Source: M30B80 sp965656935
Lineage (GTDB): Bacteria; Pseudomonadota; Alphaproteobacteria; Rhodobacterales; Rhodobacteraceae
Direction of reading: 5' to 3'
NCBI GenBank assembly: GCA_965656935.1
Contig: CBFHMG010000003.1
Coordinates: forward strand, 124,001-188,000
DNA length: 64,000 nucleotides
The notes beneath the pieces were generated by a model. It was not told where the DNA came from, did not search any database, and saw only the letters and a list, made by a program, of their open reading frames with translations. A program made the translations under genes and the position numbers. Positions within the stretch are counted from its first letter, which is position 1. Every line of letters starts with the position of its first letter. Positions 8,177 to 16,705 of this stretch are shown here, one piece after another.

Positions 8177-9100
8177 TCATGCTTTTGGATGCGCGGCGTT
8201 ATAGACCTCCAGCAAACGCGCGGTATCCACCGCCGTATAGGCCTGCGTGGTCGACAATGACGCATGGCCCAATAATTCCTGAATGGCGCGCAAATCGCCG
8301 CCCGCATTGAGCAGGTGGGTCGCGAAGCTGTGGCGCATGGCATGGGGGGTGGCGCTTGCGGGAAGGCCCAGTTGCAAACGCGCCTGTTCAACCATTTTTG
8401 CCACTTGGCGCGGGTTGAGCGGCCCGCCGCGGATGCCGCGAAACAGGGGCTCGCTTGGATCGGAGCGATAGGGGCAGAGGGCGACATAGCGGGCCACGGC
8501 GTCACGCGCGGCAGGCAACACAGGCACCTCGCGATCTTTTCCGCCTTTGCCCGTGATCCGCAAGGTATCGCCCATGGGCAGGTTGGCCCCCGTCAGTCCG
8601 AGCGCCTCGGAGCGGCGCAAACCGCAGCCATAAAGCAAGGTCACAATCGCGGTGTCGCGGGCTTGCACCCAGTCGCGCGCGTCTTGCTGGCCTACGACCT
8701 CTAGCACATCCTTTGCTGCGCTTTCGCTCAAAGGGCGGGGCAGGGGGCGTTGGTATTTCGGGGCGCGAACCGACAGAACGGGCGTAGGGTCAAAGCGCTC
8801 ATGATCCGACCACCAACGGTAAAAGCTCTTCACAGCCGACAATCGGCGCGCCAGCGACCGCGCGCCCACACCGCGCCCGCGTTCCTCGGCCATCCATGCG
8901 CGCATCTGGCGAATGCCAAGCGTTTGCAAGGGCGTCAGCCCGAGGCTGTCACCTGCATAGACGGATTGAAAGCTGAGAAACCCGAGAAGGTCGCGGGTAT
9001 AGGCGTCGATCGTGGCGTCTGATGCCCCATCGATGGATTGCACATGTGCAAGCCATCGTTGAAGCAGATCGCGGGCGGCAGGCGAGAGGGCGAGGCTCAT
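8177..9100 (-). CDS. xerC: Site-specific tyrosine recombinase XerC
   Basis: 307 residues. N-terminal SAM-like DNA-binding domain (about 1-105), then the catalytic domain with R162 (GLRRSEAL), K185 (TGKGGKDR), H253 and R256 (HAMRHSFATHLL), H279 (GHAS) and the nucleophile Y288 (AYTAV): a full set. XerC with XerD resolves chromosome dimers at dif during division. It follows the DUF484 gene with a gap of four bases, the standard housekeeping arrangement in proteobacteria, so this is not a mobile-element integrase. Confidence 0.95.
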   Translation of the reverse strand: MSLALSPAARDLLQRWLAHVQSIDGASDATIDAYTRDLLGFLSFQSVYAGDSLGLTPLQTLGIRQMRAWMAEERGRGVGARSLARRLSAVKSFYRWWSDHERFDPTPVLSVRAPKYQRPLPRPLSESAAKDVLEVVGQQDARDWVQARDTAIVTLLYGCGLRRSEALGLTGANLPMGDTLRITGKGGKDREVPVLPAARDAVARYVALCPYRSDPSEPLFRGIRGGPLNPRQVAKMVEQARLQLGLPASATPHAMRHSFATHLLNAGGDLRAIQELLGHASLSTTQAYTAVDTARLLEVYNAAHPKA

Positions 9101-9104
9101 CGCC

Positions 9105-9818
9105 TCAGTCCAGGTATTTCCACATCGCGCGTTCGAACACGCCCGTGAAAAAGGCCAAGAGATCGGTGCCTTGGTTGGGGCGGAATTGGTGCGGATCTTC
9201 CGCCCCCATCACCAACATACCAGGCAAGCGGCCCTTGCCCAGATCAAGCCGGAGCAGCGCCTCGGAGCCGATCCAGCTTGCCGCATCGCCGAAGATTTCC
9301 TCGGAACTGTCACCGACCTGCCTGAGCGTAACTATCCGCTGTGGCACGTCGCGCCCTGCCGAGAGATAAAGATCGATGAAGCCAGCGGGCACGACTGTCA
9401 GCACATCTTCCAGCTTCTGCACAGTTGCGGCAGAGCTTTCGGTGACATCCTTGCTTTCCAGAACAAGCCTGATGCGATCCACGCGCAAAATCTCGGCAAT
9501 CTCATTGCCGAGTGCTTTGAGGAAGGTCTCGAAATCGGGTTGTTCCAGAATCTTGAGAAGGGCGCGATGCACTTGGTTGGTGCCTGCAAGGTTCTCATAA
9601 GCCGCGGCAATCACCGAGCGATGCGTATCCTCAAGCCGGTCGAGCCGGTTCTCAAGACGCTCCATCGCGATGCCGCGCATATCCACAATATTGCCGCCCA
9701 TCTGGCGGTCATTTGCCGAGATCAGCGCCCGCATCAGGTCGCGATCCTCAAGCACCAGTTCGGGGTCTGCCAAGACGCGTTCGCGCCAATCTTCCAACAA
9801 TTCTGCTCGTTCAGTCAC
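9105..9818 (-). CDS. DUF484 family protein
   Basis: 237 residues. N-terminal helical segment (WRERVLADPELVLEDRDLMRALI), a coiled stretch about 40-75 (MERLENRLDRLEDTHRSV), then a GAF-like domain ending in FRPNQGTDLLAFFTGVFERAMWKYL. DUF484 proteins have no settled biochemical function; they are usually found directly upstream of xerC, as here, which points to a role linked to chromosome segregation or division. Family recognition rests on the overall pattern and on gene order. Confidence 0.85.
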   Translation of the reverse strand: MTERAELLEDWRERVLADPELVLEDRDLMRALISANDRQMGGNIVDMRGIAMERLENRLDRLEDTHRSVIAAAYENLAGTNQVHRALLKILEQPDFETFLKALGNEIAEILRVDRIRLVLESKDVTESSAATVQKLEDVLTVVPAGFIDLYLSAGRDVPQRIVTLRQVGDSSEEIFGDAASWIGSEALLRLDLGKGRLPGMLVMGAEDPHQFRPNQGTDLLAFFTGVFERAMWKYLD

Positions 9819-9917
9819 CGGTATGCCTCAAGTGTTTTTTATGATTTGGCGCGACCATACACGATCTCTTCAGGATTTTCTGCCCTGTTTTTTGCTTCAT
9901 CCCTCATGAACGTGTCC

Positions 9918-10167
9918 TAGCCGTTATCGCAAGGGGTTTGATCGGCCATCGCTTTGATCGCAGCAAGCAATCCCGCTTGGTATCCAGCGCAATGGTCGCG
10001 GCAAAAACGGGTTCATTGCGCGCATCTCAGAATTCCTTGCTCACATCCTTGATGTCATGGCTGGATTTCATGATGATAGAGCGGGTCATGGTCAGAGCAT
10101 CGACCAGAGCAAAAACATTGAACGCGCGGATCGCATCGACATCGGCGGTGTCTATAAAGAATTTAAT
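9918..10167 (-). pseudogene. Decayed fructose-6-phosphate aldolase / transaldolase (fsa/talC) remnant
   Basis: The minus strand from 10167 reads IKFFIDTADVDAIRAFN, then VDALTMTRSIIMKS and HDIKDVSKEF before a stop at 10027-10029. This matches the N terminus of the small transaldolase / fructose-6-phosphate aldolase family (normally MKFFVDTADV..., VDGVTTNPSLI.KSG.DI.EV..EI). The start codon has become ATT, the conserved TTNPSL motif is wrecked, a stop interrupts at codon 47, and weak similarity continues beyond the stop (EPVFAATIALDT) before the frame is lost near 9960. The catalytic lysine region is absent; a working enzyme is about 217 residues. It sits between priA and DUF484-xerC. Confidence 0.75.
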
Positions 10168-10241
10168 GGCTGTGCTGGCTTTTAAAGCATAGTCGATGTG
10201 TGTTGCCGCCCAGTAGCGCAATGCCCTGCCAGCGGGAAAGC

Positions 10242-12434
10242 ATGACCCAAGACTATTTCACACAAGGCGAATTGGTTGGCGTGCTGACGGCCGAGCCGCT
10301 TGATCGGGTGCTTGACTACAAAGCGCCCGAGGGCGGGTGTTGGCTTGGTGCCTTCGTCGAGGTGCCGCTTGGCCCGCGCAAGGTCTTGGGAGTTGTCTGG
10401 GGAGCAGGCAAGGGGGATTGGGATATTTCCAAGGTGCGGCAGGTACGCCGCGTGCTGGATGTGGCCCCGATGCGCAGCGAATTGCGCGCGTTTCTCGAAA
10501 AAGCGGGGGCTTATACGCTGACCCCGATCTCGGCGATGCTGCGTTTGGCAACCCGCGCGCCTGGCCTGTCCGATCCGCCTTCGATGCGCAAAATCTACCG
10601 TCTTGGGGCCACAATACCCGACCGCATGACCGATGCGCGTGCCCGTGTTCTTGCGGTGCTTGAAGAATATGGCGGGCTTGGCTTCACCTTGAAAGAACTG
10701 GCCGAAATGGCGGGCGTGACCTCAAGCGTGGTGAAGGGGCTTGCCGCTCAAGGCGCGGTCGAGGAAGTCGATACCCCGCGCGATACCCCCTATTTGCCGC
10801 TTGATCCCGACCTGCCGAGCAAGGCTTTGACGACAGACCAATCGCTGGCTGCAAAAATCCTGCGCGAGGCAATCACATCGCGCAGCTATGGCACCACCTT
10901 GCTGAAAGGGGTGACGGGGTCGGGCAAAACCGAAGTGTATCTTGAAGCGGTTGCTGCGTGCCTCAAGGCAGGACGACAGGCTTTGGTGCTTTTGCCCGAA
11001 ATTGCCCTGACCAGTGAATTCCTCACCCGCGTTGAAGCGCGTTTTGGCGCAAAGCCCGCCGAATGGCATTCGGGCGTGACCATGACCGAGCGTCGGCGCT
11101 GCTGGAAAATGGTCGGGCTTGGTGAGGCGCAATTGGTGGTGGGGGCCCGCTCGGCACTGTTTTTGCCTTTCCGCGATCTTGGGTTGATCGTGGTCGATGA
11201 GGAACATGACACCTCCTACAAGCAGGAGGATGGGGTTCTTTATAATGCCCGCGACATGGCCGTGCTGCGCGCCTCGCTCAATTCCGCGCAAGTCGTTCTG
11301 GCCTCGGCCACCCCCTCGCTTGAAAGCTGGTCCAACGCGCAAGCGGGCAAATATGCCCGCCTTGATCTTCAGGCTCGCTTTGGCGCGGCCGAGCTGCCTG
11401 CCATGCATGCCGTTGATATGCGGGCTGAGGATTTGCCCTCAGGCTTATGGATTTCCCCAAGCCTGCAAATGGCCGTGAAGCGGCGCTTGGCATCAGGCGA
11501 GCAATCGCTGTTGTTCCTGAACCGTCGCGGCTATGCCCCCGTCACCCTATGCCGTGCTTGCGGCGAACAGGTGGGCTGTGACCATTGCGATGCACGCATG
11601 GTCGAGCACCGTTTTCAAAAACGGTTGATGTGTCATCAATGCGGTGAAACCAAACCCGTGCCGGAGGTCTGCCCGTCCTGCAAGGTCGAGGGGAAGATGG
11701 CTGTTGTGGGGCCCGGGGTTGAGCGTGTGGCCGAAGAGGCCGCCATGCTGTTCCCCGATGCAAAACAGGCGATCCTCTCTTCTGATCTTTTTGGCTCGGC
11801 GCGCGCGTTGAAATCCCAGATCGAGGAAATTGCCGCAGGCGAGACCGATATCATCATTGGCACGCAGCTTGTGGCCAAAGGGCATAATTTCCCGCGCCTG
11901 ACCTTGGTGGGCGTGATTGATGCCGATCTTGGCTTGCAAGGCTCGGATTTGCGCGCGGCTGAACGGACCTTCCAATTGATGCGCCAAGTCGCGGGGCGCG
12001 CGGGGCGTGCCGAAAAAACGGGCGAGGCCTTGTTGCAAACCTTCCAGCCTGAACACCCTGTCATCCGTGCTACGCTTGCAGGGGATGATGAAGGGTTCTG
12101 GCAGGCCGAAGCGGAAGAACGACAGGCAACGGGCATGCCCCCTTTTGGCAAGCTGGCAGGCATAATCATCTCCTCGCCTGATGCCGCGCAGGCCTTTGAT
12201 CTGGGCGCGCACTTGGCGCGCAATGACCAACCGCTGCGCGATGTGGGGGCCATTGTCTATGGCCCCGCGCCCGCCCCGATTGCCCGCGTGCGGGGTCGCC
12301 ACCGCGTCAGGTTGCTGGTCAAGGCCCCCAAAGGGATTGCCCTGCAAGCCGCCATTGCCCGTTGGACGGGTAATCTCAAGCTGCCCAATACTTTGCGCCT
12401 CTCGGTCGATATCGATCCGCAAAGCTTCTACTGA
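10242..12434 (+). CDS. priA: Primosomal replication restart helicase PriA
   Basis: 730 residues. Superfamily 2 helicase that reloads the replisome at stalled forks. N-terminal 3'-end DNA-binding domain (about 1-105) and a winged helix, then Walker A GVTGSGKT at about 223-230, DEEHD at 319-323, and the zinc-binding region around 436-485 with the paired cysteines CRACGEQVGCDHC and CHQCGETKP..CPSC. Motif V/VI (GTQLVAKGHNFP, RQVAGRAGRAE) is intact. I use the ATG at 10242 (MTQDYFTQGELV) as homologues begin there; the frame is open 14 codons further upstream. Confidence 0.96.
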   Translation: MTQDYFTQGELVGVLTAEPLDRVLDYKAPEGGCWLGAFVEVPLGPRKVLGVVWGAGKGDWDISKVRQVRRVLDVAPMRSELRAFLEKAGAYTLTPISAMLRLATRAPGLSDPPSMRKIYRLGATIPDRMTDARARVLAVLEEYGGLGFTLKELAEMAGVTSSVVKGLAAQGAVEEVDTPRDTPYLPLDPDLPSKALTTDQSLAAKILREAITSRSYGTTLLKGVTGSGKTEVYLEAVAACLKAGRQALVLLPEIALTSEFLTRVEARFGAKPAEWHSGVTMTERRRCWKMVGLGEAQLVVGARSALFLPFRDLGLIVVDEEHDTSYKQEDGVLYNARDMAVLRASLNSAQVVLASATPSLESWSNAQAGKYARLDLQARFGAAELPAMHAVDMRAEDLPSGLWISPSLQMAVKRRLASGEQSLLFLNRRGYAPVTLCRACGEQVGCDHCDARMVEHRFQKRLMCHQCGETKPVPEVCPSCKVEGKMAVVGPGVERVAEEAAMLFPDAKQAILSSDLFGSARALKSQIEEIAAGETDIIIGTQLVAKGHNFPRLTLVGVIDADLGLQGSDLRAAERTFQLMRQVAGRAGRAEKTGEALLQTFQPEHPVIRATLAGDDEGFWQAEAEERQATGMPPFGKLAGIIISSPDAAQAFDLGAHLARNDQPLRDVGAIVYGPAPAPIARVRGRHRVRLLVKAPKGIALQAAIARWTGNLKLPNTLRLSVDIDPQSFY

Positions 12435-12498
12435 TTGCGGTTCCCTTGCGCGGCCTGCCTCGCTAAAACCCTCGAAACATTTAATGGAATCCCGCCCC

Positions 12499-13584
12499 AT
12501 GTCCGCGCCAATGCAGCCCAAACCCGGCATTCTGGAGATCGCCCTCTACCAAGGGGGGCAAAGCAAGATCGACGGCCAAGACGATGTGCTCAAGCTCAGT
12601 TCGAACGAAAACCCGTTTGGCCCGAGCCCTAAAGCCATCGCCGCAATCAAGGCCGCGGCCGAGGATATGCATCGCTATCCCTCCACCGATCATGCCGAGC
12701 TGCGCGACGCGATTGCCCAGATCCATGGCGTGGACCCCGCCCGCGTGATCTGCGGTGTCGGCTCGGACGAGGTGCTGCAATTCCTGTGTCATGCTTATGC
12801 AGGGCAGGGGGATGAGGTGCTTTATACCGAGCATGGCTTCTCGATGTATCGCATCTGTGCGCTGATGGTGGGGGCAACCCCCGTCGAGGTCCCCGAGGTC
12901 GAGCGCCGCGTCGATATCGACCAGTTGATCGCCGGCCTGACCGATCGGACACGGCTTGTCTTCATCGCCAACCCCGCCAATCCCACAGGCACCATGCTTG
13001 GCACGGATGAGCTTGCCCGTCTGGCCGATGCCTTGCCCGAGCGGTGCCTTTTGGTGATCGATTCCGCCTATGCCGAATTCGCCGAAGGCTATGATGGCGG
13101 CAAGGCCTTGGTTGATGCGCGCGCGAATGTTGTGATGACGCGCACCTTTTCCAAGCTTTATGGTCTGGGCGGTTTACGTGTTGGCTGGGGCTATGCCGAT
13201 CAATCCATCATCGAGGTGCTGGGGCGTATCCGCCAGCCCTTCAATCTGTCGACCTTGGCCTTGGCGGGGGCGAAAGCGGCGGCGCTCGATACCGAATTCG
13301 CGCTGAACTGTGTGCGGATCAATGCCGAGGAACGTGCAAGGCTGACCGGAAGCTTGCGCCAGATCGGCATTCCTTGCGATGACAGCTTTGCAAATTTCGT
13401 GCTCGCCCGCTTCAAGGATGAGGCCGAGGCCGATGCGGCGGATGCTTATCTCAAATCCCGAGGTATTATCGTGCGCCATCCCAAAAGCTATAAGCTGCCG
13501 CATTGCCTGCGCATCACCGTGGGCCAGCCTGATGACAATACCCGCGTGCTGGATGCGCTTGCCGGTTTCAAGGGGGCGCAATGA
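12499..13584 (+). CDS. hisC: Histidinol-phosphate aminotransferase
   Basis: 361-residue class I/II PLP aminotransferase of the HisC family. SSNENPFGPSP at 34-44 is the family N-terminal substrate segment, ANPANPTGT about 158-166 binds cofactor, and K219 in TFSKLYGLGGLRVGW is the Schiff-base lysine. It makes histidinol phosphate, and such enzymes often also transaminate aromatic keto acids; its tight pairing with the prephenate dehydrogenase gene (ATGA overlap at 13581-13584) suggests a role in tyrosine/phenylalanine synthesis too. In-frame ATGs at 12484 and 12511 are alternatives, as no strong ribosome site decides. Confidence 0.92.
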   Translation: MSAPMQPKPGILEIALYQGGQSKIDGQDDVLKLSSNENPFGPSPKAIAAIKAAAEDMHRYPSTDHAELRDAIAQIHGVDPARVICGVGSDEVLQFLCHAYAGQGDEVLYTEHGFSMYRICALMVGATPVEVPEVERRVDIDQLIAGLTDRTRLVFIANPANPTGTMLGTDELARLADALPERCLLVIDSAYAEFAEGYDGGKALVDARANVVMTRTFSKLYGLGGLRVGWGYADQSIIEVLGRIRQPFNLSTLALAGAKAAALDTEFALNCVRINAEERARLTGSLRQIGIPCDDSFANFVLARFKDEAEADAADAYLKSRGIIVRHPKSYKLPHCLRITVGQPDDNTRVLDALAGFKGAQ

Positions 13585-14519
13585 GCCAGATTTATGACCG
13601 AGTGGCGCTCATCGGCCTTGGCCTTATTGCAGGCTCTTTGTCGCTCGCGATCAAACGCGCGGGGCTGGCGGGGGAAGTGGTCGGCTATGCCCGTTCCGCA
13701 GGCAGCCGCCAGATCGCGCGCGATATCCAGCTTTGCGACCGGATTGAGGATGATCTCACCTCAGCCGTGAAAGATGCCGATCTGGTGGTGCTGTGTGTGC
13801 CTGTGGGCGTGATGGCGCAGGTCGCTGAACAGATCGCGCCGCATCTCAAGGCAGGGGCCACGCTCAGTGATGTGGGGTCGGTCAAACGGGATGTGATCAG
13901 CGCGGTTGGCCCGCATGTGCCTGAAAATGTGCAGTTCATCCCCGCGCACCCTTTGGCGGGAACCGAGCATTCTGGCCCCAATTCGGGTTTTGCCGAATTG
14001 TTCGACAACCGCTATGTCCTCATCACACCCGAGCCTGAGGCGGACCCCCAAGCAGTCGCCAATTTGCGCCTGCTTTGGGAAAAATGCGGCGCCAATGTCG
14101 AGGAAATGGATGCCGATCACCATGATCTGGTGCTGGCCGTTACCTCCCACACACCGCATCTGATTGCTTATACGATGGTCGGTGTCGCAGATGATCTGCG
14201 CCGTGTGACAGATAGCGAAGTGATCAAATATTCCGCCGCAGGTTTCCGCGATTTCACGCGGATCGCGGCCTCTGACCCGACCATGTGGCGCGATGTTTTC
14301 CTGTCGAACAAAGAGGCCACGCTGGAAATCCTTGGCCGTTTCACCGAGGAGCTCTTCGCGCTTCAGCGCGCGATCCGCACGGGCGATGGCGATCATTTGC
14401 ATGATTACTTCACCCGCACCCGCGAAATTCGTCGAGGCATCATCGAAGCGGGTCAGGATACGGATGCGCCGAATTTCGGGCGCACAAGTTCCAAACCACG
14501 GCCACCCAAAATGCCATGA
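13581..14519 (+). CDS. tyrC: Prephenate/arogenate (cyclohexadienyl) dehydrogenase
   Basis: 312 residues. N-terminal NAD-binding fold with GLGLIAGSL at 12-20, then the TyrA-type catalytic signature with SDVGSVK about 95-101, HPLAGTEHSGP about 123-133 and the helical domain (HDLVLAVTSHTPHLIAY; YSAAGFRDFTRIAASDP). It oxidatively decarboxylates prephenate or arogenate in tyrosine synthesis. Translationally coupled at both ends: it overlaps hisC by four bases and the extensin-like gene by four. Confidence 0.93.
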   Translation: MSQIYDRVALIGLGLIAGSLSLAIKRAGLAGEVVGYARSAGSRQIARDIQLCDRIEDDLTSAVKDADLVVLCVPVGVMAQVAEQIAPHLKAGATLSDVGSVKRDVISAVGPHVPENVQFIPAHPLAGTEHSGPNSGFAELFDNRYVLITPEPEADPQAVANLRLLWEKCGANVEEMDADHHDLVLAVTSHTPHLIAYTMVGVADDLRRVTDSEVIKYSAAGFRDFTRIAASDPTMWRDVFLSNKEATLEILGRFTEELFALQRAIRTGDGDHLHDYFTRTREIRRGIIEAGQDTDAPNFGRTSSKPRPPKMP

Positions 14520-15568
14520 TGCGAATTTGGGGTGTTTTGGGGACAATTTTGGTGATGACAACGCAACCGCTCTTGGCGGAGGGCCCGTCTAATTCACTGC
14601 GCCCGATCGCGCGGCCCCAAGCCTCACCTGCACCAGCCGTCCCATCACCTGCTGATCAAGCCGAAACGGCCGAGCCCGTGAGTGCCCCGGTGGGGCCTGC
14701 CGCGGCAACTACCGTAATTCTTCGGGCTTCATCATTGGCCCCGCGCGGATCTTTGCGCCCGCAAGGACGCGGGGGCATGCCGCCTGCGCAGCCCGTTCAG
14801 TCCTCGGCCCTCGTTCAGGCCGATGCAACTCCTGTCAGCGCTGAAACCACGACACAAGTCATCGAACGGCGTGGCCTTTTCGGGACGGTGCGCCGCAGTG
14901 TCGAGGTGCGGGTGATCGAAGGTGCCACGCAATATGCCGCTGCCATCTCGCTCCGCCCCAGCTTGCGCCCTGATGGCTTGGAGGAACGCAGCCGCGCGGC
15001 TTCCACACGCGCAACACCGGGGCGGGTAACGCAGCCCGGAGCCCGAGGGGCGCTTTGCGGCAGCGCAGGCATTTTGGGAGATCGGCTTGAAACCATCCCC
15101 GGTCGGATCAGGGGCTGCGGCATCCCCGAGCCTGTGCGTGTTCGCGAAATCGATGGCGTCACGCTGAACCAGCCGGCCACCTTGAATTGTGATGCAGCCC
15201 TCGCGCTGCAAACATGGTTGCGGGAGGGCGTTGTTCCTGTGGTCGGGCGCACAGGTGGCGGTGTGTCCTCGCTCCGCGTGGTGGCCTCCTATGCTTGCCG
15301 TACCCGCAATAACCAACCCGGCGCGCGCCTGTCCGAGCATTCCACAGGCAATGCCATTGATATCGCGGGCATCGGTCTTGTGAATGGCACGGAATTAACG
15401 GTGCTTACGGGATGGCGCTCGGGTCAAAGCTCGCGCCTGCTGCGCCGAATGCATCAAGAAGCCTGTGGCCCCTTCGGCACTGTGCTTGGCCCGAATTCCG
15501 ATCGGTTCCACCGCGACCATTTCCATTTTGATGTCGCAAGCTACCGCTCGGGTCCCTATTGCCGCTGA
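14516..15568 (+). CDS. Secreted extensin-like C-terminal domain protein
   Basis: 350 residues. A signal peptide (MMRIWGVLGTILVMTTQPLLA) is followed by a Pro/Ala-rich low-complexity region to about residue 170 and then an extensin-like C-terminal domain of about 165 residues. That domain contains ARLSEHSTGNAIDIAG and, near the end, HRDHFHFD. These resemble the zinc ligands (H..D..H) of M15/VanY-type D-Ala-D-Ala peptidases, so a periplasmic peptidoglycan-related activity is a reasonable inference. Cysteines near 178, 223, 261, 318 and the C-terminal CR could form disulfides. It is translationally coupled to tyrC, with no metabolic reason visible. Confidence 0.85.
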   Translation: MMRIWGVLGTILVMTTQPLLAEGPSNSLRPIARPQASPAPAVPSPADQAETAEPVSAPVGPAAATTVILRASSLAPRGSLRPQGRGGMPPAQPVQSSALVQADATPVSAETTTQVIERRGLFGTVRRSVEVRVIEGATQYAAAISLRPSLRPDGLEERSRAASTRATPGRVTQPGARGALCGSAGILGDRLETIPGRIRGCGIPEPVRVREIDGVTLNQPATLNCDAALALQTWLREGVVPVVGRTGGGVSSLRVVASYACRTRNNQPGARLSEHSTGNAIDIAGIGLVNGTELTVLTGWRSGQSSRLLRRMHQEACGPFGTVLGPNSDRFHRDHFHFDVASYRSGPYCR

Positions 15569-15604
15569 GCCTGCATCTTTGCTTCCCAAATACTTTGGGG
15601 TGAA

Positions 15605-15635
15605 TTGGCCATAGGCCAAAAGGGGCAAAGCCCCT
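15605..15635. terminator. Two adjacent hairpins between convergent genes
   Basis: TTGGCC-ATA-GGCCAA (15605-15619) and AGGGGC-AAA-GCCCCT (15621-15635) are perfect 6-bp stems with 3-base loops; the second contains the last two bases and the stop of the minus-strand DUF2125 gene. T tracts are short, so they may act as mRNA 3'-end stabilisers as much as terminators. Confidence 0.5.
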
Positions 15636-16635
15636 AACGCAGAACAAACTGTGGAGCTTGCCCGATCGGGATCGGACCAAAAAACATCAAACCATCCCGA
15701 AAGCTTAAAGGGGCATCAAGATTATCTGGATCGCCGCCAAGCCCTGCCAGAAAGCCCAAACCACGCTCAATCATGCGCCGCGCATCCGTTGTAAGTACGC
15801 CCGCATTCACGCCGAGATCGAGCATCGCGCGCCAGTTTTCGGCGCGGATGGCGATCTCGCCTGCGGGGCTGCCCGTGCTATCCACCACCAAATCACCCGA
15901 GGCGCGCAATCGCATATCGCCCCATACTGCTTGCGCTTCCTCAAGCTCGATTGAGGTGAATTGCGGGCGCGCAACCTCAAGCGCATCCAGATCCCATGGG
16001 CGGTCAAACCCGAATTGCCCTTCGATGCGCAGGGTTTCGATCTCCTGAGGCAAAAGCCCCGCAGGGTCCAGAATGCGGGATGCGCCTTCAGGCGGTACAT
16101 AGCCCTCGGCCTCGAAGACCAGATCATAAAGCTGATCTTCGCCCTCGACCCGTTGCGCCACAAGCGTGCCTGTGCGCAGGCTGCTGGACCAACCCGCGCT
16201 GCTGGCAATGGCCAGATCGCGCAATTGCGTCTCCGAGAGATCAAGGGCCAGATTGGCCGAGGGGCGCAAATCCAGATCCGAGGTCATCTGGCTGCTGGTG
16301 ATCTCCAGCCGTTCAAAGGGCGAGGCAAGGCTTTGCTGATCGGGCCAGATGGCAGTGACTTGATCGGCGCGCAAAGGGCGCTGTTGTAAAATGACCAAGG
16401 GCGCTTCCCATGCCCATCCTGTTTCGGGATCGGCCAGTTGCAATTGCGAAATCTCGGTTCTGAGCAAGCTTGGAAACCCACCTGTCGACAGCTCGGCGTA
16501 ATTCACCAGCCAACCCTCGGCCGCGCGATCTTCCAGCCAGCCCGCCAAAAGCGCTTCGCTGGCCTTTGACCCTGCAAACCAGATCGCCCCCCAACCAGCG
16601 GTCAAGATGACGATAACCCAGATCAGTTTCCGCAT
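15634..16635 (-). CDS. DUF2125 family protein
   Basis: 333 residues. N-terminal membrane anchor or uncleaved signal (LIWVIVILTAGWGAIWF, about 4-20) and a long beta-rich exported part, with no catalytic motif I can name. The layout and the segments YAELSTGGFPSLLRTEIS and ASGDLVVDSTGSPAGEIAIRAENWRAML fit the alphaproteobacterial DUF2125 family, of unknown function. The ATG at 16635 is preceded by GGGGAA; the frame is open 22 codons upstream, overlapping the promoter of the divergent ChaC-like gene. Likely periplasmic. Confidence 0.8.
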   Translation of the reverse strand: MRKLIWVIVILTAGWGAIWFAGSKASEALLAGWLEDRAAEGWLVNYAELSTGGFPSLLRTEISQLQLADPETGWAWEAPLVILQQRPLRADQVTAIWPDQQSLASPFERLEITSSQMTSDLDLRPSANLALDLSETQLRDLAIASSAGWSSSLRTGTLVAQRVEGEDQLYDLVFEAEGYVPPEGASRILDPAGLLPQEIETLRIEGQFGFDRPWDLDALEVARPQFTSIELEEAQAVWGDMRLRASGDLVVDSTGSPAGEIAIRAENWRAMLDLGVNAGVLTTDARRMIERGLGFLAGLGGDPDNLDAPLSFRDGLMFFGPIPIGQAPQFVLR

Positions 16636-16705
16636 TGGCTTCGATTCCCCTTCAAACCCGCCTTTACCCTGCATATAGGCAGGAGTTGAAGAAAGGACCA
16701 ATCCG

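Noticed and set aside
8177..9100. Tyrosine recombinase as a sign of an integrated element
   Set aside because: It is XerC, next to DUF484, with no attachment-site repeats or cargo genes.
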